Origin: an uncultured Marivita sp.
Lineage (GTDB): Bacteria; Pseudomonadota; Alphaproteobacteria; Rhodobacterales; Rhodobacteraceae
Assembly: GCF_947488135.1 (NCBI RefSeq)
Contig: NZ_CANKYW010000004.1
Span: 186,001 to 250,000, forward strand
Direction of reading: 5' to 3'
Length of the DNA stretch: 64,000 nucleotides
Shown: positions 27,159 through 36,979 of the stretch, in pieces
Layout: each line of letters begins with the position of its first letter
Position numbering within the stretch: position 1 is the first letter of the stretch
The notes under the pieces: generated by a model
Database searches by the model: none
What the model saw: only the letters and a program-made list of their open reading frames with translations
What the model was told of the DNA's origin: nothing
Position numbers and translations under genes: made by a program

Positions 27159-28694
27159 ATGACCGATCTATCCCCCCGCCGGGCAGGAGGCCGCGCCGCA
27201 AGACGCGAAGCCCGTGCCAATCCGCTTGCCGACAATCTGCGCCCCATCCGTGCGGGCATGTCCGGCGGTCGCTATGCACCGCTTGATCCCTTGGACCTTG
27301 ACCGCATCCATCACGCCGCCCTGCGCGCGCTGGAAGAGATCGGCCTGTCCGACGCCCCGCCCTCGGGGATCGAGGTCCTGACCGGTGCGGGCGCGATCCT
27401 TGGCGATGATGGCCGCATCCGGTTTCCCCGCGCGCTAGTCGAGGACATGCTGGTTCTCGCCAATCGCAGCGTGACGCTCTGTGGCCGCGATCCGCGCCAC
27501 GACCTCGACCTGTCGGGCACGCGCGTGCATTACGGCACCGCCGGGGCCGCGGTTCACATGGTGGACGTGGACACCGGGCATTACCGGGAAAGCACGGTGC
27601 AGGATCTGCACGACGCCGCGCGGATCGCGGACCAGTTGGACAATATCCACTTCCTGCAACGCCCAATGGTTGCCCGCGACATCCCCGACAATCGCGAGAT
27701 GGATCTGAACACGATCTACGCCTGCTGCGCGGGCACTCACAAACACGTGGGTGTGTCCTTTACCGAGCCGTCCTTCGTTCCCGACGCGTTCGAGCTGTTG
27801 CACCTCATCGCAGGCGGAGAGGACGCGTGGCGCGCGCGGCCCTTTGTGTCGAACTCCAATTGCTTCGTCGTGCCGCCGATGAAATTCGCCACCGAATCCT
27901 GTCAGGTCATGGAAGCCTGCATTCGTGGCGGCATGCCCGTTCTGCTGCTCAGCGCCGGTCAGGCTGGCGCCACCGCCCCCGCCTCGATCGCCGGGGCCAT
28001 CGTGCAGGCGGTCGCCGAATGTCTGGCCGGTGTCGTCTATGTCAATGCCATGGCCCCCGGCCACCCGGCGATCTTCGGCACCTGGCCCTTCGTGTCGGAC
28101 CTGCGCACCGGGGCGATGTCGGGCGGGTCCGGCGAACAGGCGCTGCTCACGGCGGGCTGTGCGCAGATGCACCGGTATTACGGGCTTTGCGGTGGGGCGG
28201 CGGCGGGCATTGCCGATGCCAAGCTGCCGGACATGCAGGCCGGTTGGGAACAGATGTGCTCGAACGTGCTGGCGGGGCTGTCGGGGCTGAACATGGTTTA
28301 CGAGGCCGCCGGGATGCATGCGTCGCTTCTGGGGTTCTGCCACGAAAGCCTGATTCTGGGCGACGACCTGATCGGTCAGGCGCTGCGCTGCGTGCGCGGC
28401 ATCGAAGTGACCGAGGACGATCTGAGCCTCGAGGTGATGCGCGCGACCTGCCTCGGCGGGCCGGGACATTACCTCGGCAGCGACGACACGCTGCGGCGGA
28501 TGCAACGCGACTACGTCTATCCGTCTCTAGGCAACCGCGCATCGCCCAAGGAATGGGTGGAACAAGGGCAGCCGATCCTGGTAAACAAGGCCACGGAGCG
28601 CAAACTGTCGATCCTGTCAAAACCCTCCAGCGCGCGGTTTGCACCGGATGTCGATGCTGCGATCCGCAGCCGGTTCAACATTCATCTGCACTAA
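27159..28694 (+). CDS. MttB-family (trimethylamine:corrinoid-type) methyltransferase
   Basis: This 511-residue protein belongs to the MttB superfamily (COG5598), whose members move a methyl group from a quaternary or tertiary amine to a corrinoid protein. Stretches such as GTHKHVGVSFTEPSFV, SNSNCFVVPP, LLLSAGQAGATAPASIAGAIVQAVAE and GHPAIFGTWPFVSDLRTGAMSGGS are typical. There is no in-frame UAG, so it is a non-pyrrolysine member. Characterised non-pyrrolysine members act on glycine betaine, carnitine or proline betaine, so a quaternary amine is a likely substrate. No corrinoid protein is adjacent. An SMR transporter follows 89 bases later. The substrate is not known. Confidence 0.85.
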   Translation: MTDLSPRRAGGRAARREARANPLADNLRPIRAGMSGGRYAPLDPLDLDRIHHAALRALEEIGLSDAPPSGIEVLTGAGAILGDDGRIRFPRALVEDMLVLANRSVTLCGRDPRHDLDLSGTRVHYGTAGAAVHMVDVDTGHYRESTVQDLHDAARIADQLDNIHFLQRPMVARDIPDNREMDLNTIYACCAGTHKHVGVSFTEPSFVPDAFELLHLIAGGEDAWRARPFVSNSNCFVVPPMKFATESCQVMEACIRGGMPVLLLSAGQAGATAPASIAGAIVQAVAECLAGVVYVNAMAPGHPAIFGTWPFVSDLRTGAMSGGSGEQALLTAGCAQMHRYYGLCGGAAAGIADAKLPDMQAGWEQMCSNVLAGLSGLNMVYEAAGMHASLLGFCHESLILGDDLIGQALRCVRGIEVTEDDLSLEVMRATCLGGPGHYLGSDDTLRRMQRDYVYPSLGNRASPKEWVEQGQPILVNKATERKLSILSKPSSARFAPDVDAAIRSRFNIHLH

Positions 28695-28783
28695 TCGTTG
28701 CGACCTGATGACAACACTGGGCGCAAGGCTGGTCCTATGCGGATGGATCGGTCATCAAGATGGCATCGCTCAGGAGGTCTTCC

Positions 28784-29113
28784 ATGCCCTATCTCATCCT
28801 CATGCTTGCCGTCTTGGCGGAAACCATCGGGACCACGGCCCTTCAGGCCAGCCAGCAATTCAGCCGCCCTCTGCCCTCGGCCATCGTGGTCGTGGCGTAT
28901 GGCGCGGCCTTCTACCTTCTGGCCATAGCGCTCAAGACGTTTCCGGTCGGGGTCGCCTACGCGATGTGGTCGGGTATGGGGATCGTGTTCATCTCGATCA
29001 TCGGCTTTGCCATCTTCGGACAACGTCTCGACCTTGCGGCGATTATCGGCATCGCGCTGATTATGGCGGGCATTCTGGTCATCAACCTGCTTTCCGGCAC
29101 CGCCACACATTAA
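28784..29113 (+). CDS. Small multidrug resistance (EmrE-type) transporter
   Basis: The 109-residue protein has four membrane helices and the SMR signature: the essential Glu in AVLAETIGTTAL (residue 13) and GVAYAMWSGMGIVFI in TM3. EmrE-type proteins exchange protons for quaternary ammonium and other cations, and some move betaine or choline. AGGAGG precedes the ATG at 28784. It lies next to the MttB-like gene, which suggests a shared quaternary-amine theme. A bidirectional terminator follows. Confidence 0.9.
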   Translation: MPYLILMLAVLAETIGTTALQASQQFSRPLPSAIVVVAYGAAFYLLAIALKTFPVGVAYAMWSGMGIVFISIIGFAIFGQRLDLAAIIGIALIMAGILVINLLSGTATH

Positions 29114-29145
29114 AAAAACGCGCACCCGAGGGAGGGTGCGCGTTT
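29112..29145. terminator. Bidirectional terminator between convergent genes
   Basis: A perfect 12-bp stem (AAACGCGCACCC, 29116-29127, with GGGTGCGCGTTT, 29134-29145) lies between the SMR gene and the converging beta-barrel gene. On the minus strand it is followed by a run of seven T, so it is strongest for the beta-barrel gene. Confidence 0.9.
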
Positions 29146-29171
29146 CTGTGCCTTACGACAGATCCGTCGGA

Positions 29172-29753
29172 TCAGAAGCGGAAGTTGGCCCGCAGCGACA
29201 GGGTATCGGCGTCGATGTCCAGTCCGGTGTCATCGAAATCGTCGAACTGGTGGTAGAGGTATTCCGCACCAACGCTGACATTGTCAGTGACGAGATATTC
29301 CGCACCAAGACCGGCAACCCAACCGGTATCGTCGAAATTGTCCGTGTTCAGCTGTGCGGCACCGAGAACACCGTACACCAGCGTGCGGTTCAGGTCGTAA
29401 CCGGCGCGCATCTTGAGGCGAAGAACGTCATCCACGTCTTCCGCACCGAGGTTCAGGCTGTCACCGGTCTGGTAATCAAGCTCACCACCCAGCACAAACT
29501 GGCCGAAATCGTAATCGTAGCCGCCGTGGACGCCGTAGATCATTTCGCTGTCGTCGTTGTCGTCATCTTCGACCCAGGCCTGGCCCAGGCTCAGACCGCC
29601 GTAAGCACCGGTCCAATCGCCACCCAACTGCATGGGGGCCACGGCCACCGGCTCGACGACCATCGGCTCGACAGGTGCGGGATCGGCGCTGCCTGCGTAG
29701 GATGCAGTCGCCGCGGTCATTGCCACTGCACTGCTCAGAAGAATGCGTTTCAT
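29172..29753 (-). CDS. Outer-membrane beta-barrel protein
   Basis: The 193-residue protein has a signal peptide (about 1-20, ending SYA), a Pro/Val-rich linker (PVEPMVVEPVAVAP) and eight amphipathic strands ending in a C-terminal Phe (RANFRF), the signature recognised by the BAM machinery. It is of the OmpA-barrel/Omp25 small porin type. The ATG at 29753 has an AAGGAAA ribosome-binding site. Function beyond outer-membrane structure is unknown. Confidence 0.88.
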   Translation of the reverse strand: MKRILLSSAVAMTAATASYAGSADPAPVEPMVVEPVAVAPMQLGGDWTGAYGGLSLGQAWVEDDDNDDSEMIYGVHGGYDYDFGQFVLGGELDYQTGDSLNLGAEDVDDVLRLKMRAGYDLNRTLVYGVLGAAQLNTDNFDDTGWVAGLGAEYLVTDNVSVGAEYLYHQFDDFDDTGLDIDADTLSLRANFRF

Positions 29754-30073
29754 GAGATTTCCTTTCTCTCGGTTTGCCTCATTCGCGACGACATGCAGAA
29801 GGTCCGCCTGCCGCGCTGTTGTCTCAACGTCGGAACTCATGACCGCGTTTCAAGTGGGACCCCAGAAGATTTTTCGACACCCTCGGTTTCAGGCCAAAGG
29901 CCGCTTAAAAACCTCGTGGCATCAGTGCTTTATTGCCGGTTTCCAGTCACGCTGACGTGATGGGTCGGTGGTGCCTATGTGGCAACACTCTGACTGTCGG
30001 GCTTTTTTGCTGGCGTTCCCGGACTTGGGCTTGTAACCCCCGCGCAACTCTTCCCTGTACGAGACAAAGACCC
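29754..30073. other. Divergent intergenic region, no gene seen
   Basis: This 320-base stretch separates the divergent beta-barrel gene and typA. It must hold promoters for both, but I cannot point to convincing hexamers. A small hairpin (TCACG/CGTGA, 29947-29960) is the only structure noted. Confidence 0.4.
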
Positions 30074-31894
30074 ATGGACCTTCGCAATATTGCGATCATC
30101 GCGCACGTTGACCACGGCAAGACGACGCTGGTGGACGAGCTTCTCAAGCAATCCGGTGCGTTCCGCGCCAATCAGGCCGTGGCCGAACGCGCCATGGACA
30201 GCAACGACCTCGAACGCGAGCGTGGCATCACCATTCTGGCCAAGGCAACGTCGGTCGAATGGAAAGGCACCCGTATCAACATCGTCGATACCCCCGGTCA
30301 CGCCGATTTCGGCGGCGAGGTGGAGCGGATCCTGTCGATGGTCGATGGCGTTGTCCTGCTGGTGGACGCCGCCGAAGGTCCGATGCCGCAGACCAAGTTC
30401 GTGACCTCCAAGGCGCTGGCGCTTGGCCTGCGTCCGATCGTGGTGCTGAACAAGGTCGACAAGCCCGACGCCGAACCCGACCGCGCGCTGGACGAGTGTT
30501 TCGACCTTTTCGCAAACCTCGACGCCAACGAGGACCAGCTCGATTTCCCGCATATGTACGCCTCTGGCCGCTCCGGCTGGGCTGACACGACGCTCGAAGG
30601 GCCGCGCAAGAACCTGGACGCGCTCTTCAAGCTGATCGTCAACCACGTGCCTGCCCCCAAGCAGATCAAGCACCAGAACGAAGATTTCCGGATGCTGGCG
30701 ACCACCCTGGGCTCTGACCCCTTCGTGGGCCGCATCCTGACCGGGCGCGTCGAAACCGGCCGCCTCAAGGTCGGTGCAACCGTGCAGGCCTTGAGCCGCG
30801 TCGGACAGAAGATCGAACAGTTCCGCGTGACGAAAATCCAGGCATTCCGGGGACTTGGACCGCAGGATATCGACGAGGCCCTGGCCGGAGACATCGTCAG
30901 CATCGCGGGCATGTCCAAGGCGACCGTGGCCGATACGATCTGCGCGCTGGCCGTCGATGAACCGCTCGAGGCACAGCCCATCGACCCGCCCACGATCACC
31001 GTCACCTTCGGCATCAACGACAGCCCGCTGGCGGGCCGCGATGGCAAGAAGGTACAATCCCGCGTGATCCGCGACCGCCTGATGAAGGAAGCGGAATCCA
31101 ACGTCGCGATCAAGATCAAGGACACCCCCGGTGGCGAAGCCTTCGAGGTCTCGGGTCGCGGCGAATTGCAGATGGGCGTTCTCATCGAGAACATGCGCCG
31201 CGAAGGGTTCGAACTGTCGATCTCGCGCCCGCAGGTCATCATGAAGGAAGACGAGAACCGCAAACTGCTGGAGCCCGTCGAAGAAGCCACGATCGACGTC
31301 GATGACGATTATTCCGGCGCCGTGATCGAAAAGCTGACCGGCGCGCGCAAGGGTGAGTTGGTCGAGATGAAACCGGCAGGGGCTGGCAAGACCCGCATCA
31401 TCGCGCATGTGCCGTCCCGTGGCCTGATCGGCTATCATGGCGAATTCCTCACCGACACGCGCGGCACCGGTGTTCTGAACCGTGTCTTCCACGGCTGGAC
31501 GCCGCATAAAGGCGCCATTCCGGGCCGCCGTGCCGGTGTGCTGATCTCGATGGAGAATGGGACGTCGGTGGCCTATGCACTCTGGAACCTCGAAGAGCGG
31601 GGCAAGATGTTCATCGGCGCGCAGGAAGCGGTCTATACCGGCATGATCATCGGCGAACACAGCCGTGAGAACGATCTCGAAGTGAATCCGCTCAAGGGCA
31701 AGAAGCTCACCAACGTGCGCGCATCAGGCACGGATGATGCGGTGCGGCTGACCACACCGGTCACGCTGTCGCTGGAAGAGGCCATTGCTTACATCAACGA
31801 TGATGAACTGGTCGAAGTGACGCCGAACGCGATCCGTCTGCGCAAGCGCTACCTTGATCCGCATGAGCGCAAGCGGATGTCCAAATCGGTGTAA
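30074..31894 (+). CDS. typA: Ribosome-associated GTPase TypA/BipA
   Basis: TypA is a translational GTPase that binds the ribosome under stress and helps 50S assembly. The 606-residue protein shows G1 AHVDHGKTT (10-18), the switch II G3 [12 protein letters not shown]4 NKVDKPD, the EF-G-like domains, and the BipA-specific C-terminal region (GIGEH-like [15 protein letters not shown], followed by [14 protein letters not shown]). The ATG at 30074 aligns with the family start; the frame is open upstream but not family-like. Confidence 0.97.
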   Translation: MDLRNIAIIAHVDHGKTTLVDELLKQSGAFRANQAVAERAMDSNDLERERGITILAKATSVEWKGTRINIVDTPGHADFGGEVERILSMVDGVVLLVDAAEGPMPQTKFVTSKALALGLRPIVVLNKVDKPDAEPDRALDECFDLFANLDANEDQLDFPHMYASGRSGWADTTLEGPRKNLDALFKLIVNHVPAPKQIKHQNEDFRMLATTLGSDPFVGRILTGRVETGRLKVGATVQALSRVGQKIEQFRVTKIQAFRGLGPQDIDEALAGDIVSIAGMSKATVADTICALAVDEPLEAQPIDPPTITVTFGINDSPLAGRDGKKVQSRVIRDRLMKEAESNVAIKIKDTPGGEAFEVSGRGELQMGVLIENMRREGFELSISRPQVIMKEDENRKLLEPVEEATIDVDDDYSGAVIEKLTGARKGELVEMKPAGAGKTRIIAHVPSRGLIGYHGEFLTDTRGTGVLNRVFHGWTPHKGAIPGRRAGVLISMENGTSVAYALWNLEERGKMFIGAQEAVYTGMIIGEHSRENDLEVNPLKGKKLTNVRASGTDDAVRLTTPVTLSLEEAIAYINDDELVEVTPNAIRLRKRYLDPHERKRMSKSV

Positions 31895-31896
31895 GC

Positions 31897-31939
31897 GGTT
31901 TCGAAACCACTTTCGGAAGGGCTTTGGAAAGCCCTTCCG
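31897..31939. terminator. Hairpins between convergent typA and DUF1330 gene
   Basis: A 12-bp perfect stem (CGGAAGGGCTTT, 31914-31925, with AAAGCCCTTCCG, 31928-31939) is preceded by the palindrome GGTTTCGAAACC (31897-31908). The internal TTT and AAA and the location between two converging genes suggest a shared terminator, though no long T-run follows. Confidence 0.6.
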
Positions 31940-31945
31940 CGCCGA

Positions 31946-32233
31946 TCATTCCGTCGTTTCGACGATCATCAACTCACGTTCGGATGCGCCACGCGCGTGG
32001 TCCAGCGCGCGCTGGTATTCCGGGCTGTTGTAGCACGCCTCGGCATCTTCGACCGACGGGAACCGGGCGACAACGTTGCGCGCGCGCTCCTGTCCTTCGA
32101 GTTGGACGTAGCGACCGCCGCGGGCGATGAAGTGCCCGCCATGCTGCGCAATCGCGGGGCCTGCCAGTTCGGCGTATTTCGCGTAATCTTCGGGGTCGGT
32201 CACCGTGACGTGGGCGATCCAAAGTGCAGGCAT
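31946..32233 (-). CDS. DUF1330 domain protein
   Basis: The 95-residue protein is a small ferredoxin-like fold of the DUF1330 family: WIAHVTVTDPEDYAKYAE at the start, then GGRYVQLEGQ and RFPSVEDAEACYNSPEYQ. The function of the family is not known. Its ATG lies three bases after the alaS stop, so it is co-transcribed with alaS. Confidence 0.88.
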   Translation of the reverse strand: MPALWIAHVTVTDPEDYAKYAELAGPAIAQHGGHFIARGGRYVQLEGQERARNVVARFPSVEDAEACYNSPEYQRALDHARGASERELMIVETTE

Positions 32234-32236
32234 GGT

Positions 32237-34912
32237 TTATCCTCCCAAAACGGCTTCGGCGGCCTTGATCGCGGCCTCGGCGTTTTCAGCCGATGCGCCT
32301 CCGCCTTGCGCCATGTCCGGACGACCCCCGCCGCCCTTGCCGCCTAATTCTGGCACGGCGGCTTTGACCAGATCAACGGCGGAAATGCTGTCGGTCAGAT
32401 CTGACGTGACCCCGGCCGCCACCGCCGCCTTGCCGCCGGTATCCGCGATCAGAAGCACGGCCCCCGATCCGATGCGTGCCTTGTGCTCGTCGATGAGAGG
32501 CGGCAGGTCCTTGCCCGAAACGCCCGATAGCACCTGCGCCATGAACTTGACGCCGTTCACCTCGCGGGCTTCCGCTCCGCCACCCTGGCCCGCGCCGCCG
32601 GCCATCGCCAACTCGCGACGCAGTTGCGCCACTTCGTTCGCCAACGCCTTGCGTTCGTCGAGCAGCGCCTTGACCCGCGCGGGCACATCCGTGGCTTGCG
32701 ATTTCAACTCCAGCGCCACCTCGGCCAAACGGTGATCCTGCTCCGACAGGTAGCGGAACGCATCCGCCCCGGTCAGCGCCTCGATCCGGCGCACACCCGC
32801 GCTCGACGCGGAATCGCCCAGCGTCACAAACACGCCGATATCACCCGTGCGCCGCACATGGGTGCCGCCGCACAGTTCCAGCGAATAGGTGTTGCCATTG
32901 GTGCCTTTGCCGGACCCGGATTGTTCCCCCATGGAGACCACGCGCACCTCGTCGCCGTATTTTTCGCCGAACAGCGCCTGTGCCCCGATGGCGCGCGCGT
33001 CGTCGGGCGTCATGATCCGCGTCTCTACGGCTGCGTTCTGGCGAATGTACTCGTTCACTTCCGCCTCGACCTGGCGCAACTGGTCCAGCGTCAGCGCCTT
33101 GCCGTGGCTGAAATCGAATCGCAAACGATCCGGCGCATTGAGCGACCCGCGCTGTGCGACATGATCACCAAGAGCCCGGCGCAACGCCTCGTGCAGCAAG
33201 TGCGTGGCCGAATGGTTCGCGCGGATCGCGGTGCGCCGCTTGTGGTCGACCTCGAGCTGAACCGCCTCGCCCTTCTTGAAGGTTCCGCTTTTGACCGTGA
33301 CGTGATGCGCGAAGATCTTGCCGGCGCCCATCCGCTGGGTGTCGGTGACTTCGGCCTGATCGTCCTCGTCCTCAAGACGGCGCAGCCAGCCGGTATCACC
33401 GACCTGACCGCCCGCCTCGCCGTAGAACGGGGTCTGGTTCAGCACGATCCAGCCACTGTCGCCCTCGGCCAGCGTATCCACCACCGTCCCGTCCTTCACC
33501 AGGGCGAGCATCTGACCTTCGGCCTTCTCGGTGTCATAGCCAAGGAAATCCGTGGCCCCATGCGTTTCGGCCAGGTCGAACCAGATTGCCAGGTCCGCGG
33601 ATTCGCCGGTGCCCGACCAAGCGGCGCGCGCCTTGGCCTTCTGTTCGGCCATTGCGCTGTCGAACCCGTCGACATCCACCTGCCGCCCGCGTTCGCGCAG
33701 CGCGTCCTGCGTCAGGTCGAGCGGGAACCCGTATGTGTCGTACAGCTTGAACGCGGTCTCGCCCGGGAACGACGCGCTCTCGGGCAGATGCGCGAGTTCC
33801 TCGTCCAGCAATTTCAGACCGCGGTCCAGCGTCTGCTTGAAGCGCGTCTCTTCGTTCCGCAGTGTCTCTTCGATCAACGCCTGCGCGCGCCCCAGTTCGG
33901 GGTATGCCGCCCCCATCTGCCGCACCAAGGCCGGAACCAAACGGTGCATCACCGGGTCCTGCGAGCCCAGCAAATGCGCATGACGCATGGCGCGGCGCAT
34001 GATGCGGCGCAGCACGTAGCCGCGCCCATCGTTGCTGGGCATCACGCCGTCCGCGATCAGGAACGAGGTCGAGCGCAGGTGATCCGCGATCACGCGGTGA
34101 TGCGTCTTGCCGGGACCATCGGGATCGGACGAGGTCACATCCGCCGAGGCCTCGATCAGCGCGCGCATCGTGTCGGTGTCGTAATTGTCATTGCTGCCCT
34201 GCAACAGCGCGCCGATCCGTTCGAGCCCCATGCCGGTGTCGATCGATTGCATGTCGAGCGCTTTCATCGAGCCGTCTTCAAATTGTTCGTTCTGCATGAA
34301 AACGATGTTCCAGATCTCGATGAAGCGATCACCATCCTCGTCGGGGCTGCCCGGAGGACCGCCCCAGATGTGATCGCCGTGATCGTAAAAAATTTCGGTG
34401 CAGGGGCCGCAGGGGCCGGTCGGACCCATTTGCCAGAAATTGTCCGAAGTGGCGATGCGGATGATGCGGCTTTCCGGCACGCCCACCTTTTTCCAGATCT
34501 CGAACGCCTCGTCATCGGTATGGTAAATGGTGACGTACAACCGATCCGCCGGGATGCCGAAATGCTTGGTGATCAGCTCCCACGCGAAGGGGATCGCCTC
34601 TTCCTTGAAATAGTCGCCAAAGCTGAAATTCCCCAGCATCTCGAAGAACGTATGGTGCCGCGCGGTGTAGCCCACATTGTCGAGATCGTTGTGCTTGCCG
34701 CCTGCGCGCACGCATTTCTGTGCCGTCGTCGCGCGCTTGTAGTCGCGATGTTCGACCCCGGTAAACAGGTTTTTGAACTGCACCATGCCCGAATTGGCGA
34801 ACATGAGGGTCGGATCGTTGCGCGGCACGAGCGGGCTGGAGGCCACAACCTCGTGACCCTGTTTTTCAAAATAGCTCAGAAAGGTGGAGCGGATATCGTT
34901 CAGCGTGGGCAT
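32237..34912 (-). CDS. alaS: Alanyl-tRNA synthetase
   Basis: AlaRS (891 residues) charges tRNA-Ala. Class II motifs are visible ([20 protein letters not shown] and the GTGMGLER-like [15 protein letters not shown]), as are the editing-domain zinc ligands ([16 protein letters not shown] and [13 protein letters not shown]) and the C-terminal C-Ala domain with its alanine/glycine-rich end. The ATG at 34912 is where conserved sequence starts ([15 protein letters not shown]), behind AGGTCAGGTC. It follows recA at 194 bases. Confidence 0.97.
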   Translation of the reverse strand: MPTLNDIRSTFLSYFEKQGHEVVASSPLVPRNDPTLMFANSGMVQFKNLFTGVEHRDYKRATTAQKCVRAGGKHNDLDNVGYTARHHTFFEMLGNFSFGDYFKEEAIPFAWELITKHFGIPADRLYVTIYHTDDEAFEIWKKVGVPESRIIRIATSDNFWQMGPTGPCGPCTEIFYDHGDHIWGGPPGSPDEDGDRFIEIWNIVFMQNEQFEDGSMKALDMQSIDTGMGLERIGALLQGSNDNYDTDTMRALIEASADVTSSDPDGPGKTHHRVIADHLRSTSFLIADGVMPSNDGRGYVLRRIMRRAMRHAHLLGSQDPVMHRLVPALVRQMGAAYPELGRAQALIEETLRNEETRFKQTLDRGLKLLDEELAHLPESASFPGETAFKLYDTYGFPLDLTQDALRERGRQVDVDGFDSAMAEQKAKARAAWSGTGESADLAIWFDLAETHGATDFLGYDTEKAEGQMLALVKDGTVVDTLAEGDSGWIVLNQTPFYGEAGGQVGDTGWLRRLEDEDDQAEVTDTQRMGAGKIFAHHVTVKSGTFKKGEAVQLEVDHKRRTAIRANHSATHLLHEALRRALGDHVAQRGSLNAPDRLRFDFSHGKALTLDQLRQVEAEVNEYIRQNAAVETRIMTPDDARAIGAQALFGEKYGDEVRVVSMGEQSGSGKGTNGNTYSLELCGGTHVRRTGDIGVFVTLGDSASSAGVRRIEALTGADAFRYLSEQDHRLAEVALELKSQATDVPARVKALLDERKALANEVAQLRRELAMAGGAGQGGGAEAREVNGVKFMAQVLSGVSGKDLPPLIDEHKARIGSGAVLLIADTGGKAAVAAGVTSDLTDSISAVDLVKAAVPELGGKGGGGRPDMAQGGGASAENAEAAIKAAEAVLGG

Positions 34913-35016
34913 GTGTGACCTGACCTGAGAGGAATTGGTGAGGGGGCTTTTCCGGTTCGGCCTGAAATAGCTTGTGCCAGAGGGGCTGTCCACAGCAGAG
35001 CGACCGCTGAAACGGA

Positions 35017-35044
35017 AACAGGGTGGCGCATCCGCCACCCTGTT
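35017..35044 (-). terminator. Hairpin downstream of recA
   Basis: A 12-bp perfect stem (AACAGGGTGGCG, 35017-35028, with CGCCACCCTGTT, 35033-35044) with a 4-base loop lies 63 bases after the recA stop. On the minus strand it is followed by TCCGTTTC, moderately T-rich. It is probably the recA terminator. Confidence 0.7.
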
Positions 35045-35106
35045 CCAGGTATTCTCGAACCCATGTCTGGATCCGGGGCGTTTCTGCAGTCGCCGTCTGC
35101 GTTTCG

Positions 35107-36186
35107 TCAGGATTCGACGATGTTGTCTTCCACATCGTCATCCGAGGCTGACATATCGAAATCCAGACCATGTGCCGCGCGGATCTTGTCCTCGATCTCG
35201 AGCGCCATGGCGGTGTTTTCCTTGAGGAACGTTTTGGCGTTTTCACGCCCCTGCCCGATGCGTTCGTCGCCGTAGGAATACCACGCGCCCGACTTCTCGA
35301 CCACGCCCGCCTTCACGCCGAGGTCGATCAGTTCCCCGGTTTTCGAGATGCCTTCGCCATACATGATGTCGAATTCCACCTGCTTGAAGGGTGGTGCCAC
35401 CTTGTTCTTGACCACCTTCACGCGGGTTGCGTTGCCGACCACCTCGTCGCGATCCTTGATCGCACCGATGCGCCGGATATCAAGGCGCACCGAGCTGTAG
35501 AATTTCAATGCGTTGCCGCCGGTCGTGGTTTCGGGGCTGCCGAACATCACGCCGATCTTCATGCGGATCTGGTTGATGAAGATCACCATACAGTTCGACC
35601 GCGAGATCGAGCTTGTGAGCTTGCGCATCGCCTGGCTCATGAGGCGGGCATGAACACCGACGCTGCTGTCGCCCATATCGCCTTCAAGCTCGGATTTCGG
35701 CGTCAGGGCCGCGACCGAGTCGACGACCACGAGGCTCACCGCGCCAGAGCGCACGAGCGTGTCGACGATTTCGAGCGCCTGTTCACCGGTGTCGGGCTGC
35801 GAGATCAGCAGCTCGTCAAGATCGACACCCAGCTTCTTGGCGTATTGCGGATCGAGCGCGTGTTCCGCGTCGACGAACGCGCAAACGCCGCCCTTTTTCT
35901 GCTCCTCGGCCACCGAATGCAGCGTGAGCGTCGTCTTGCCCGAGCTTTCCGGCCCGTAGATTTCGATGATGCGGCCCTTGGGCAAGCCGCCGATGCCAAG
36001 CGCGATGTCGAGACCCAGCGAACCGGTCGACGTCGCCTCGATGTCGCGCATGGTGTTTTCGCCACCAAGCTTCATGATCGAGCCTTTGCCGAACTGGCGT
36101 TCAATCTGTGCCAGCGCCGAATCCAGGGCTTTTTGTTTGTTCGCGTCGCGCTTGCTGTCCATTGTCAGAAGATCTGCCGTTGCCAT
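35107..36186 (-). CDS. recA: Recombinase RecA
   Basis: RecA (359 residues) forms the filament on single-stranded DNA that drives homologous recombination and triggers LexA self-cleavage. Walker [10 protein letters not shown] (78-86), the DSVAALTP and L1/L2 loop regions ([34 protein letters not shown]) are all intact. The C-terminus is acidic, as usual. A GTTC-N7-GTTC SOS site lies 52-66 bases upstream of the ATG. Confidence 0.98.
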   Translation of the reverse strand: MATADLLTMDSKRDANKQKALDSALAQIERQFGKGSIMKLGGENTMRDIEATSTGSLGLDIALGIGGLPKGRIIEIYGPESSGKTTLTLHSVAEEQKKGGVCAFVDAEHALDPQYAKKLGVDLDELLISQPDTGEQALEIVDTLVRSGAVSLVVVDSVAALTPKSELEGDMGDSSVGVHARLMSQAMRKLTSSISRSNCMVIFINQIRMKIGVMFGSPETTTGGNALKFYSSVRLDIRRIGAIKDRDEVVGNATRVKVVKNKVAPPFKQVEFDIMYGEGISKTGELIDLGVKAGVVEKSGAWYSYGDERIGQGRENAKTFLKENTAMALEIEDKIRAAHGLDFDMSASDDDVEDNIVES

Positions 36187-36237
36187 TGCTTTTGATCCTT
36201 ATTCCACACCCTATGCCGGGCGGCAATTGCTGCTTTC

Positions 36238-36252
36238 GTTCACCTCTTGTTC
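36238..36252 (-). promoter_or_regulatory. LexA/SOS box of recA
   Basis: GTTC (36238-36241), seven bases, then GTTC (36249-36252) on the + strand; read towards recA it is GAAC-N7-GAAC. This direct repeat is the established LexA-binding motif of alphaproteobacteria, and its position upstream of recA is as expected. Confidence 0.88.
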
Positions 36253-36361
36253 TCAAGGGTTATGAGATCAAAACGCGAACATTTCAACTTTTATTTTCAA
36301 ACCCACTGTTGCGCGCTTTGGTTAAGGAGTGGTTTATAAGCGCGCTGAGTAGCGCGGAGCG

Positions 36362-36973
36362 ATGGGCATGCTGGTATTCTGGAATGAACGGTTGGTCGTC
36401 TTGTCCGTGCCCAAGACCGGGACGCACGCCTACACCCAAGCACTTGGCCCGCGCGCGTCGATGGTGGTGACCGATCCGCCAGAGCTGAAACACGCGCCGG
36501 TCTATCGATACAACCGGTTTTTCCGTCCGATGTTCGAAAAAATAGGGGCGCCGAACATGGAACTGATCGCGGTCATCCGTGAACCGCTCAGCTGGTTGGG
36601 CAGCTGGTATCGGTATCGACAGCGCCCGGCGCTCGATGGTCGTCCCACCTCGACAAAGGGGATGAGTTTCGATGCGTTTCTGTCCGCTTGCTGCGAAGAT
36701 GATCCGCCTGCCTTCGCGAATGTCGGCTCTCAGGCCAAGTTTGTCGAAGCCCGCCCCAACGGCACTGCCGTGGCGCAGTTCTTCCGGTACGAGGATCAGG
36801 CTGGATTTCAGGATTTTCTTCGTATGCGTTTGGGCGATCTGCCGGAAATCCCCATCATAAATGTGTCGCCTGCTTTATCTCTGTCCGTCTCGTCCGATGT
36901 CGAAGCGCAGGTGCGTCGCGTGCGTGCGGCCGAGTTCGCTTTGTGGGAGTCGATTCCCGTGCGCGGAGAATAG
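36362..36973 (+). CDS. Sulfotransferase-like P-loop protein
   Basis: The 203-residue protein resembles PAPS-dependent sulfotransferases: an N-terminal P-loop-like 5'-phosphosulfate motif (VLSVPKTGTHAY, about 13-24) and a 3'-phosphate region (VIREPLSWLGSWYRYR). It is shorter than typical sulfotransferases (about 250-300). Homologues in this bacterial group are often labelled gamma-glutamyl kinase, which the motifs do not support. An ATG at 36368 is an alternative start. It converges with cckA, only six bases apart. The acceptor is unknown. Confidence 0.65.
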   Translation: MGMLVFWNERLVVLSVPKTGTHAYTQALGPRASMVVTDPPELKHAPVYRYNRFFRPMFEKIGAPNMELIAVIREPLSWLGSWYRYRQRPALDGRPTSTKGMSFDAFLSACCEDDPPAFANVGSQAKFVEARPNGTAVAQFFRYEDQAGFQDFLRMRLGDLPEIPIINVSPALSLSVSSDVEAQVRRVRAAEFALWESIPVRGE

Positions 36974-36979
36974 AAAGCT

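Noticed and set aside
27159-28694. Pyrrolysine in the MttB-like protein
   Set aside because: The reading frame has no internal UAG codon and no pyrrolysine genes are in the window.
32624-34918. Plus-strand open frame of about 764 codons across alaS
   Set aside because: Antisense to alanyl-tRNA synthetase; composition dominated by Arg, His and Gln; no recognisable motif.
36362-36973. Gamma-glutamyl kinase annotation
   Set aside because: The amino-acid kinase motifs are absent; the P-loop and downstream Arg/Ser region fit sulfotransferases better.
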